Shown: one piece after another, positions 37,920 through 50,700 of the stretch
Position numbering within the stretch: the first letter of the stretch is position 1
How the letters are laid out: every line of letters starts with the position of its first letter
Source of the DNA: Leptoclinus maculatus
Lineage: Eukaryota; Chordata; Actinopteri; Perciformes; Stichaeidae
Assembly (NCBI GenBank): GCA_032191485.1
Contig: JAVDOI010000002.1
Location: 8,237,120 to 8,301,119 of the forward strand
Direction of reading: 5' to 3'
DNA: 64,000 nt
Made by a program: the position numbers and the translations under genes
The notes under the pieces: model-generated
Databases searched by the model: none
Seen by the model: the letters and a program-made list of their open reading frames with translations, nothing else
Told to the model about the DNA's origin: nothing

Positions 37920-39388
37920 ACACGCATCTTAGCACAGAGGCAAGGAAGCTACTGGACAGACAGAGAGATGAGGCGGAGGGAGGGGGGGGGGGTGACGTTC
38001 AGGTTTGGGGTTCAGAAGGAACTGAAGTGTGGGTTTGGGGCCATGCCAGTCAGGCTAACAAAGTGAATCTGTTTACATCCCAGTACAATGTAAAGAAAAA
38101 CATCAACTGCCAGATGCCATTCTCGTCAACTTCTTGCAATTCAATTTAGTTATGTTTAGAAAAAATACTATTGGTCTGTTTTTTGTTTCTTTTGTTAATA
38201 ACTGCATGAATATCATGGATTTCTATACTGACAGCACGAGGACAGTAATTGTTACGATTGTGAATCTCTGATTGTGATCTGTATGACTCGAGCTCTCCTT
38301 CAGTTGTAGAGTGTGAAGGCCGGTAGAGCCGTCGTCTGTCCTGTCTGTCCTCTGCAGTCTTAAACAGGGTCTAATGTCACCGTCCCCATGTACAGTGTCA
38401 GGGTTTCTCTTCACTTTAATCTCACTCAGTGCTCTTGGATTTCTCCCGTACTGAGATCCAGAAGTTATGAGTGTCTCGCCTCCACATTCTTATCACCCAA
38501 ACCTTAAAAAAAAAAGCTGGTGGAGAAGTTGCCATATTTTTAACACAACGATTTATCGATGTTGCTACACTCATGTAAGCTTGATGACAACAAAGAGTAC
38601 ACTCCAAAGACGTTTACTTCTTCCCTGACCTGGTTCAGCCACTGTACCCGACTACACGTCTGACCCAGTCCTCCCGTTTTTCTGTTTTCCTCTTCCTTGT
38701 GGGCGCCTGCAGTAATCGTTTGTTCTCCGTTTTTTTTTCCTTCTTTTTCTAACGTGGTGGCGATTCAAAGCAGCACCGCAGTTGTAGTTGTGTGAATGAA
38801 GTGTCCTGCCTTAGTCACTCGCAACCTAAAACACCTTTATTTCAAGAAAACTCCAATCACAAGTGCCGGAATGTCTCGCCAAGCCATGTCCACCACTGCC
38901 ACGGTGGGATGTCTTAACTCTTGTTCCACTCGTTTTCATAGCATATGTGTGTCTCGTGGCTACTCTGCACCGTAGCCCATGCTGCCGCTCCAGCACGTAG
39001 CTCATGTCGTTTTTCTTTGCACCAGCTTCGTCGTCTGTTTTTCAGGGCTAATGGTTATATAAAAAGTACTTTGTGTGTGTGTGTGTGTGTGTGTGCGTGT
39101 GTGTGTGGTCAATCACTCCCAACTTCCACCCAAACAGCTAGCTTGTCTGATATTAAATACCACTCTCTTCTTACACTTGATTTCTGACTGAATTGGTGTT
39201 GTTTTTTCCTGTGGACATTTGCAATTTTTATTTTAAATCTTCAGTTTCTTGTGAGGTAGTGAGAGGAGTATCAAGTGGGGTGGGGGGGGATTAGGATCAG
39301 CTGTGGTCATTACTCAGTTATCTATAATGAAGAATCCATGAATGTCTTTGGTGGGCTGCTTTTGCCCGCCCGTCTTCAGTTGAATAAA
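37920..39388 (+). other. cacnb1: cacnb1 3'UTR
   Basis: Non-coding sequence after the stop codon, with a GT microsatellite at about 39070-39107. It ends at overlapping AATAAA signals at 39383-39392, a plausible main poly(A) site. Confidence 0.65.
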
Positions 39389-39392
39389 TAAA

Positions 39393-41713
39393 TATTAAAT
39401 AATGATCAGTAAATAATGTTATTGTTGCGTTATCGCAATTGTTAAAAATATGAACTAACATGTATCATTGGTGCCTGATTGTAGCTACATTTTGCTTTTT
39501 CTGCCTTTCATTTTTAATCTGTGGATAAATTCGTATTTTAATTAAAAATTGAATCAAAGAATGCTATTGTGTCAATTAATGCGCTGAGATGTGAAGACCG
39601 ATTTCAAAGATGCAAAACCTGTACGTGATCGTCTTGATATTTATTAGAGGTGTTTCCTTTATGTCTCTTGAGGAGATTTAATACAATGGAGTGAGCTATT
39701 TCAATCATTTCTTACTTGCAACGGATGTTACACAACACCTAATATTACCCTGCCTGTAGAACCTGTCTGGGTGCTTTTTGACCTAAACAAAAGTCACATT
39801 GTTGGCTTCCACTTAAGCACACAAGAAATGGCAATGGGGAAGGAAGTGTTCAAGTGCAGCATCGACACCTTATTGTTTCTTCATCTACTAAACACTCCTC
39901 TCTAATTGCAGGACATTTGGAGGAAACACAATAGGAAAAAGATTTAAGTTAAAGTGCAGCTGCATCCAGGATGTGGTTTATATTTCTCGTATTCATTGTT
40001 TTTATCATCTCATCAACTGCAGTGGAGGACATGCCACAAATGAGGACATGGTTTCCGTTTGAAACCTAACTGTGAGCATTGCATCAGAATTATTGAACAC
40101 GGTGAGAAGTCAAGAGCCCAGAGAGTACTGAAATATACCAGATAAGCTTCAACAGTTCAGTTGTGGAATAAGTATCCAGCTAATGTTATCTACTTTATAT
40201 GCTGTTGGGCAGTTTAGTCAATGAACAAATCTTTAAAATACACTTGATTTAGAGACTGATTGTTTATTAGATATAGTGTTAAATAAATGAAGTAATGTAA
40301 AAGGTGCATGTTCTGAGTATTTTACAGGGCAAAAACATGACGTTAAAACCTCCAAACTCCAGTAAAAATAACAATTAAAAAATATATATTATTATTACAT
40401 ATATATCATATTATCTATTTATTATTTTGAATTCGGTGGGTAACGTCTGAACATGACCGAGTTGGAAATCCCAGGAGATTCCTTTTTAACCCAGTTTTGC
40501 TTTCTGTTGTCTCATAATTAAGTCGCTGTGCTACAGAGGAACAAAAGGAGCACACAGTGTTACTTCTCTTTCCATACATGGTCTAGCCCTGTGTGTCACA
40601 GTTGCGTCATCAGTCCACTCCTGTCGTCGGTGTGACGGGAGGAACGCCTGTGTCGTATGTCCCCTTCAAGTGCTCCTGAATGAACTCCGACGTCTGAGCT
40701 GCGAGGGCTAAACTATGGTTTATATTCTTGATACATTTTCTTTTGGTTTGGAAAACCGGTAGCGCGGACCCACAGTCCAAGCATAATTTTAGTTTTTAGA
40801 TATATTTCATCTACAAATGAGCGCTTTCCATTAATTTCAGAGAAATAATCCGTTTTTAGAATTGTACTGATTTGTCCAAGACATGTCATAACATGAAGCA
40901 GACATTTATAATTGGGGAGTCCTCTCCTGCAGGTTCTGCCCTACCTTGTAATCACGTCAATGGAGAACATTGACATATTAATTTCCCTGCACTCCTTCTT
41001 TCACATCCATGACCATAGTCAATCATTCTCTTCTTCCACCACTGACAATGTATGTAATGTTTTGGAGCCTGTAAATAACATTTATCATTGAGAATTAAAA
41101 CGTTTTTTTAAATAAACTTTTAGCGGCACAATAAATATTAATAACTACATTGTTGTTGTTGTCTAATTAATAAGTGCATTTAAATATCAATAAATTGAAA
41201 ATAGATGGCAGGTTTCCACTCTTCATTTGAATTGCCTTCATGCATAGTGGGTTCTATAAAAATAATATGTTGGCTATCACTTTTACCATAAATCGCTGAC
41301 TTAGCCTCTGGGTTGCTCTTTATAAATATCATACACAACCACCACATTTGATATGAATACTATTACATATCAATATAACTTTCTGGAAGGTATAACTTAT
41401 TGTTGGACTGCTTGGCTTTAGCCTTGTGTAGCTACCTAATAATGCTGTGTTTAGGATTCCTCGCGTGCGTATTCAGACACCTCCCACAACACCTGAACGC
41501 ACCATAACTGTGCCCTTTGTCCGTGACTCATTCCAATGCAAAATACCAAAGACTGTTTCTAAGAAGCGCCACCCACTAACGCTATGCACAAGTAGAAAGC
41601 GATATCAGATAAAGGAATAAGGGTTTGCGTGGCATTCAGCAGGTAACAGATACTGAAGCGTGTCTCCACTGAAAGCGTCTCCTGGACTTTATTCGCACAC
41701 ACACTTGTTGGAC
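39393..41713. other. cacnb1-arl5c intergenic region
   Basis: About 2.3 kb, AT-rich, with no coding features recognised. The arl5c promoter and 5'UTR should lie in the last few hundred bases. Confidence 0.55.
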
Positions 41714-44700
41714 ATGGGGTTTATTCTGACCAAAATGATGGCGGTGTTCGGGGACAGAGGTAAGATGAAGTTCTTTTTTTTTTCACACTGTCAGTTTCGT
41801 CATCTCTGTTGTCTGTAAGATGCCGTTCAAGCATTTTGAGCCCACATTCGGAGCACTGGAGAGGTGCCTGTTCGCCTCTCGGTGCCCTTGAGCAAGGCAC
41901 CGGGACCCCCAAACTGCTCTCTGAATAGATTCCCACTGCTTCTAATATTTTGATGAGTTAAATATAGAGGCCAAATTACATGCTGTGTTGTGTACATGTT
42001 TGACAAAGTAGAGCCGTTAAATTTAGTATAAGAATAAACATTTCAGTAAGTTATATGTTGTAAATAGACTAAATGAAATTAAAATAGCATTTGGTTTCAT
42101 CTAGCCGATCACAAATAGTGACAATAAAAAGTAGTATTCCCTTGTATCACTTTACATATACATTTCCTTTTATTGTGACTGACTTACAGTCAAACTAACA
42201 ACAGTTTATGAACATTACATGAGGCCTGGTGATGTAATAACCTCACTTTGGATAACAAATGTTATTCTGCTCAGTTCATCTCTGTCCTGTACTGGCCGTT
42301 ATCTTATCTGTGTGTACATTTTGTCTTGTGAAGCCCTGAAACAAGTTATGCAACTCTAGATTGGAGTTGGTTCAGATGAGAATAACAACAAATCCAGTTT
42401 GCACTGTTATGGTTAAATATGTTTGTTTTTTTGACTTTCCTACAGAGCACAAAGTCATCATTGTGGGTTTGGACAATGCTGGAAAGACCACCATCCTCTA
42501 TCAGTTGTAAGTGATTCGGCTACTTTCTGTGGCAAAAACATATAACTATAAAATCTGCTTCACTTCTGTATTCATAATGTTTTTTTCCCCCCACGTACAC
42601 ACAGTCTGACAAAGGAAGCCGTCCACACATCACCAACCATCGGCAGCAACGTTGAGGAGATCATCGTACGTAAAACACACTTCTTGGTTTGGGATATCGG
42701 AGGACAGGAGAGCCTTCGAGCCAGCTGGTACTCGTACTACGGCAACACAGAGGTACGGATCACTTCCTGTCTTCAGCACAAGACATAGAGCACTGAAACA
42801 CATTTCATTGGTTAAAAATATATCATAAAAGTCAGAAACATTACGTTTTGCTGATGCTTTTATGTCATGTTTTGATTAAGATAACGTTTCTTGGTCTTTT
42901 GTTAGAAAATCTAGCTTTCTTGGCTTAAAAAAATAATTTATCATTTCAAATGTAATATAGCTTTGTTGACACTGGTAGTTGTGAAATATTGAAGAGTGAA
43001 GTCAGAAACAGAAAGCATTTATTGGCTTGTCCATTGTCCATTAACCCATGTTGGTTTATTTTTATCCTACGCTGCTCCCTGTATTGACAACGTTTCTTAT
43101 CCCCATTAGCGTTACATTATCATTTATGATATATATGTCTGTAGCAGATATCTTGTGCCCATGCTTTCACTACAACTGATAACACAGACTGAAAATGTGA
43201 GCTATCTGTTGATTGTGTTGCTATTCACTGATTCAGTTGTGTGTCGTGGCTCTTTCAGATTGTCATTGTGGTAGTGGACAGCACCGACCGCGAACGTCTC
43301 ACGCTCACCAAGGAAGAACTGCACCGAATGCTCGCACACGAGGTACAAATCCTGCTGTGTTGATGGCTGTGTGTTAATTCAAGAGTTATAATCCTGATGG
43401 TCCCCATGTTTTACCACGACTCACTCTTTACCTTAGACCAGATTACAGCGCAGATCACATTGTTCTCAGATCTTTTATTTTAGTCAAATATAATGGTGTA
43501 GAAATGACTCTTTCAGAATAATGTCTGTTACTGGATTATAAGTATTGATGCATTAATGTGTTCATCACTTTAATGTTGCAGCTGGTAAAGGTGGAGCTAG
43601 TTTTAATTACTTTATACACCGCTGGGTAACTTGTGAGTTGTATCTTATCTTAACCTATAATAACACTTCATAATTTATTTGTTGATTATATTTTGTATTA
43701 TTAATCTCAATCCACAAAGTAATTTACATTTTTTTATGAATGTAGTGTTGTAAAAAGTAATATATTTCCCTCTGAATTTGCAGAGTAGAAGTATAAAGCA
43801 GCAGAAAGTTCAAATATTCAAGTTATGTACAAATACCTCAAAATAGCACAAGTACAGCACTTGAATGCTGAACATGTAGTCGCAGCAGGATTGGCTTTAC
43901 GTGAAGTGACATAAAACCCTTTTGTTATTCAGTGAAACTGCCCATGTCATCTATTCGTGTGACGTCTGAGATACACTCCTGCTTTCAGAGTGACTAACTA
44001 ATCCGAACATGGAACAAACCCATAACGCAACACGATGAGGAAGTCTCAGCTCAGACTGTGTGAGTCAGCGGGTTGACATGTGCCTAAATATTCCGCTGAG
44101 GTTGTTGTTCCTTGTTCTCAAAAACTTGACGCTGGGACTCTTTGGGGGTTTCCAATGGAAACATTCCAGCTTCTTGAATATTGTTAAGGCAGAAGTTGGG
44201 GACAAAGGAGCACAGAGGGGGGGGCTCTGACCCCTGGGCCTCTGCTGCTGTGACTTTCTGCTTCAAAGTCTCACCAAAAACGAACTGGAACCAGTTTAAA
44301 AGTATAACTTGTATTTAATGTCAAATGCAATCTGAATTAACTATTAATAGTAAAATGCTCTCGAGAACAGAGATCACACACTTTCACTCTCAGGTCTCAC
44401 AAAATAGGAGTTTCTGTAAAGCGATCGTGTGGGGTCTGGCTCTGCTCTCTTGAACAAAGCTCTTTATACTGCAGAAAAGACAGGGGGGTCAAATCGTCAT
44501 AAAAACTGCAGGTGAGCCAATCGGTGTTACTCAAACATTTGATCATCTTGGCCACTGTCCTGAACCAATCGATGCCTTGCTTTTATTTACAACCATTTGG
44601 CTGTACTCCGATTCCTCTCTGCTTCTTCTGTAGCCTTCACAGCTGGAGACGTCCTTTGAAGCTCATCTCTGCATTGTCCTCTCCGCATTCCTGCTGCCTT

Positions 44701-47700
44701 TTATGACTCTCTGTCTTCCTGTCTCCAATGCTCCTCACTTCATGTTGAATGAAGATATCCCTAGATATTCTCTAAATCTGACCCTATCTGACCTTTTATA
44801 CTTTCTTTCTTACAGTGTTCAATACTTCAGTGTTTAATACTTTTATGGCTTATACATATAGCTTAATACATTCAATGTGTCAATATACTGTAATATAATA
44901 TCCTCTATCTGTAAACCTCCTGTAAACATAATACATTTCATAGATAAATATATTGCAACTCTTTAACCCATGGTAACATTCTTATTATTTTGACACTTCT
45001 ATTCACCATAAGAGGTGCTAATAATCATACTAAACTACTTCTAATACTAAAATCCTACTAATTCTATCTTCTATACTGAAATCCTTCACAATTCCCCCCT
45101 AACACACTCTTCAGAGTGTGTTTATCAACCTACAGAAAAACAATCCCTCACTATCGGACCTTTATGGTCCAAGGGTGAGTTTCCTTTATCAAATATGAGA
45201 CAACAATCTTTCAAGTTCAACGTCATCATCTACTCGTAACTGAGTTCCCTGCATGCTTGTCCTAAGTAGTGCAGCATCAACTAGCTTCAGTAGAGTTCCT
45301 CGGATGCAAGGGACGCAACAGCCTCCACAAACGACCACAACTGCAAGGACAACACAAAAAGAGATTAAGATTGTCACAACTGCACTTTTCCATTCGCCAA
45401 ACATACCCTCCAACCAGCTGGTGAATTTATCATCAACACCAGAGTTCTCTGCTAACTCAAAGCTGAGAGCTGTCAATCCGGCCAACGCTCTGGTCACCGA
45501 TCCATCTGGAGCTGTATTGTTTGGAATGAAAGTACAACAGACAGATCCAAACATCCTACACACTCCTCCTTTCTCCGCCAACATCATATCTAATGCCATC
45601 CTGTTCTGCATGGCCATTATACTAGTCTGCGCCAGCTGTGCATGAAGTCCTGTTACGGCGTCCCTAGTGTAGTTTACAAAACGCTGCTGGTTATAGTAAA
45701 TGTAATTAATCCAATCCACATTTTTATTGATTGTTGACCACCAAAAAAACGTCGATTCGAAACCGGCTCCTACTTGATTTCTAGCTTTAAATTCATTAGG
45801 CACCCCCCTTGGTACCCCTATGGCATCAATATACACTCTGTCATCAAATGAGCCAATCGGGGCCTTGGCCTCTCTCCTGGATCTCCTTCTAGCATGTGTG
45901 CGTGGGGAAACCAGGTCTTGATAAGTCGCTTCATTTACTGGCAAAATGTAAAACGGCAATACGAGCTGTACCAGCGCGCATGTTCCCGACCAATTGTTAG
46001 GCAACAGTGGTTGTAAGGTTCTTCCTCCACAATACCACCATAAGTCAGCTCTGGTCTGTGTCTGCTTCAACACACTCTTCAAATGATAGTCACTAGCATT
46101 ATGAGTACTGCTACAATTTGTTCTAGCAATGTGGCCCATGATGGGTCCATCAGTAACATCAGATACTATACAATCATATGGGCCTTCTGCCTTCTTAAAC
46201 TGAGGTGGGTCGCTGTATGCCACAGGTGGGTATTCCCAATGTCGCTCTTGGCAGGTGTGAAGAAGGGGCAAATTCCTACTGGCAAACATAGCTAGAATAC
46301 AACGAAAATCAGGGCTGAGGGGTCGAAATCTTGATGGTACAGGGGTTGCTATTGGTCTAGATGTTGAACACACAATACAGTTTGTATCCCTCACTCTTGA
46401 GGATGTATATTGTACCCATTTCAACCACATATTGGTGTCAGTGAACTCTGCATCCCATACCTCTCCCCACGGGGTGTCAATCACTTGTCGATCCTCAGCT
46501 TCTTCTGCTTCCTGATTAATAACCTTAGCGGGCATTACAACAAACCTAAGAAGTCCTTGTGGGGCAGGCGCATCTGCAGTTGCCTGTCCCTGTAATACAT
46601 AAAGTCCACCGTCAATCAATTTTGGATCTGTCAAGGTTAATGTCAAGGGGTTGCATTGACCCACTTCACACATATGGTGTGAAGACGGGGCTTTTATCAT
46701 CCTTAATCTATCTTTAAAGCCTGGGTTGGGATCACTTTCCAAACCTTCGCTGACCGTGTTCAGAGAGGCCCATTCCCAGTCGTCACAGGCACACCCATGA
46801 TCTGAAACAAATTGACCATGTCTACTCTTAGCAGGCCCACATTTGTTACCAGCAATGCACAATGTCTTGTCCATCCATCTATAGGAGTTGTCGTACTTGG
46901 GGCAGGGGACTACGGCACAATAATCAAATCTTACCGATGATGTCGTACCCTCTACAAATGTAAGAGTGAATGTGACATTTGCGCGGTCGAGTCTTGACAG
47001 GGAGGCATCTCGTCGTCGTCTGGGATTAAGTTGATTAGCTACTGGCGCTACACTCTGAATCTCGGTCTGGTCCTGTTTATTTTTAGCTTCCCACACTAAG
47101 GTTGAAACTACTGTCACTATTGAAATTAAAAATAGGATTATTACTGACTTCCATAACCCACTGAATCTAGGGTCTCTAAATGGATGCCATTGTTTAGCTT
47201 GTGGGAGAGTCATTGTTTCAGTATTGTCTAACTCTCTTCTGGTACTTCTTTAGATTCAAAACTCGATTGTTTGATGTTCAATCGAGTCTCTGCGATGGTT
47301 CGGCTTGGTACCTGAGCTGGTGCACAGTGAGTGAGGTGATGCCAATCAGCTCCAGTTTTACCTTTTACCTTTGCTGCATGTGAGGTTGCCAATACTACCT
47401 CCCACGGGCCGGTCCACCTTGGTTCACTCCACTTACGCTTATGGACTTTGATCCACACCCAACTCCCTGGTACTACAACCGGAACCTGCTTTCCTCCGTC
47501 TGCTGCTGTCTCTGCATTCGTCACCTGTGAAAACAGAACTTGACTCATTTTAGTTAACGCTCTAGTGTATTCCTCAATCTCTAGGGTTAGTAAGTCTAGA
47601 CTAGGGCCATGACTACTGGACCTTGGTGGGCCAGACATTGGCCTACCTGTAAGTATCTCATGTGGTGTTAAATGAGTGTTGTTGTGTTCTGTATTTCTCA

Positions 47701-50700
47701 TGGACATTAATGCCAAAGGCAAAGCGTCAGGCCATTTAATGGATGTGTTATGACAGATTTTAGCAATCTTTCTTTTCAGTGTTTGATTAGCTCGCTCCAC
47801 TATTCCCTGAGATACTGGATGATAAACTGATCCATGCCTATGTTTTATCCCTAGACACTTTTCCACTGCTGCTAGATGTTCATTAGTAAAATGTGAGCCA
47901 TTGTCTGAATGGATCACTCTCGGAATACCATATCTCGGAATAAGTTCATTTCTGAGCCATTTTACCACTGTTGCACCATCTTCATTCTTGCATGGTATCG
48001 CTTCTACCCATCGGGAGAACCGATCCACCATAACTAACATATACCGCAATCCGCGCACTCTGTTATCAGCACCCATATCTGTATAATCAATACAAATTTC
48101 CTGAAAAGGGGCTAGTGGTACAGGATAGCTCCCCATCGGACACTTGTATACCAATTTGTTATTGTAGCCATTGCAGGTTACACAGTCTGTGACAAAGTTT
48201 TCCACCATTTCTTTAGAATAAGGATGCCACCAATGCTTTTCCAACGCTGCACATGTCCGCCTTTTCGACTCATGTGATGGACCATGTGCTTCAATCATAA
48301 GCAGGTGCATTAGCTCAGCAGGAGCTACCATTCGTCCGTCATGGGACCTCCACAATCCTTCCTTGCAGGTCGCTCCATGAGTCAACCACTGTGAATGCTC
48401 ATAAGCACCAGCCTTTTCCTGTAATATCACAAGGTCACTTTCAGTCGGGGCAAGTTGTGATTCATTTAGACTTAATACCAACATTTGTGTATCATTACCA
48501 ATGTACCCTCCAGCTCTCTTAGCTGCAAGGTCGGCTGCATCATTACCCCTTGACTCAAAATCATTCTCCTTAGAGTGACCCTTACATTTTATTACCGAAA
48601 TTTGTGCTGGCATCATTACAGCATCCAATAATTCTTTCAGCGCTTCATGGTGCTTAACCGGAGCTCCTGAACTAGTCAAAAACCCTCTCCTGAGCCACTG
48701 AGGCCCATCTAGATGAACTGCACCATGAGCATAAGCCGAATCAGTATAAATGTTTACCTTCCTGTCCTTCGCCAAACTGAGGGCTCGAGTTAGCCCTACA
48801 ACTTCTGCTAGTTGGGCTGAGGCAGGTTGAGGAATGATGGCAGCTTCTGCTTCTACCAATGTCCCATCAGGTAGTTGCTCCACAACTGCATATGAAGCTA
48901 TGTTACCTGTTGGGCCTCGATAACAACAACCGTCACAAAAAAGCGTCATGTCTGCGTCTGGATCCTTTTCTCCTTTCAAATCCGTTCTTATCTTTGTCTC
49001 CTTTCTGGCCACTTCTGCACAATCATGAGTGCCTTCGTCATGCAGCAACCCAGATGTCATGTTCACTCCTTCTGAGGTGAAAGATAGATGTGGCTGTGTC
49101 AATGTGTCTGATATTCTAGCTCCTCTCATAGCTGTTAGAGAGAAAGCTTGGGTCTCTAAATAGGCAACTACACCATGTTCTGTGTGTATCTTCAAAGGAT
49201 GGCACATAACTATGTATGCGGTCTTTTGGACAGCTTTAACTATTGCAGCTAAGTGTCTGGTGCATCCTACCTGTCCTTGTTCTATGGGATCTAATTTTGA
49301 ACTGTGGTAAGTCAAAACTGCTCTCCCCTCTCTCCTCATCTGATATAGTACTGCGTTTACTACACCTTGCTTTTCTCCTACGTCTAAATGGAAATCTGAT
49401 TTGTAATCTGGAGCTGCTAAAGCGGCTGCCTGAGCCAGACACTGTTTGGTTTCGATAAATGCTTCTTCTCCCTCAATCGACCAAATCAGTTCCGCTTTCA
49501 GGTTCCGATTTCCAACTTTGGTCAGCATGTCTCGCAGTGGCTGAGTGAGGTTGACGTAGTTTGGCACATAGCTTCGGCTATAGCCAGTCAGTCCCAGAAA
49601 TCCGAGCATTTCTTGAACGATCTTGGGTTTGGCATAGGTCAGAGCTGCTGATTTCTGCTCCGGTGATATCTTTTTCTTGTTTCCTGAGAGTACTCTTCCC
49701 AGGAAACTCACCTGCCTTCTTCCAATTTGAGTCTTCTCTCTCTTGATCTTGTAACCACATTCTGCTACTCTTCTCAGTACAGCTTCAGTTGCAGCCAGGC
49801 AGCTTTCTGCTGATGGAGCTGCCAACAGTATATCATCAACGTACTGTATCAGGGTCACTCCTTCTGGCAGTCTAAGTTCTTTCAGATCTTCCTTCAGTGC
49901 CGCATTGAATATGCCGGGACTATCCTTGAACCCTTGGGGCATCCTGTTGTAGGTGTATCTTCGACCTTGGAAGGTAAATGCAAACATTTCTTGACTTGAG
50001 GGATCGAGTGGCAGGCAAAAGAATGCGTTTGCCAAATCCAGTACTGAAAAATACTGGTGATGTGGACTTATGTTCTGTAGCGCCACATATGGGTTGGGCA
50101 CTGCGATACCTTTTGTCTCGGTGGCTTGATTTACCTCCCTCAAATCATGTACCATTCTCCAACCCTTTCCTCTGGGTTTGGGGACTGGCAATATGGGCGT
50201 GTTCCAATTTGAGTCTGCTGGTCTCAACACTCCTGCTTCTAGCAGGCCATGTATGGTGGCTGCAATTCCTTCCCCAGCATCTTTCTCAAGTCGATACTGT
50301 GGTCTCCACACAGATGGCTGTCCTGACTTCTTTTCTATCTTTACTGTATGGTGTGGGGTACAGCCGACATCATAATCTCCCTTTGCCCATAGTTGTTCTG
50401 GCATTCGCTTCAGCAAGTCTTCCGCTGCTGGGTGGTCAGTCAACTCACGACCATGGTGTCTTTCCAGCTCTTGCTTTTCCAATACACAATTCTCTCTGCT
50501 ACAATGTGCTATTTTCCAGATTGTCTTGTCTGGACTGTGATGAAGCAGCGGGGAGGCTGTAGGACTCCAGCTTGTTATTTCCTGGGCTCTTTTCATCATT
50601 GGTCCTAATGAACGGGCTTCTTGACCCGCTGCTATTGCCAGCGTAACATGGGGTTCACTTACCTGCTTTAGCTCATACCATTGTGCTTGGGTTTCAGTAA

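Noticed and set aside
44512..44706. 64-codon open frame present in both LTRs
   Set aside because: It recurs only because the LTRs are identical. It is antisense to the provirus and has no features.
45253..45645. 130-codon plus-strand open frame opposite env
   Set aside because: Antisense shadow of the env TM region with no start context or similarity. It is not a convincing antisense gene.
49978..50562. 194-codon plus-strand open frame opposite pol
   Set aside because: Shadow of the RT-coding strand. The true frame carries all the RT motifs.
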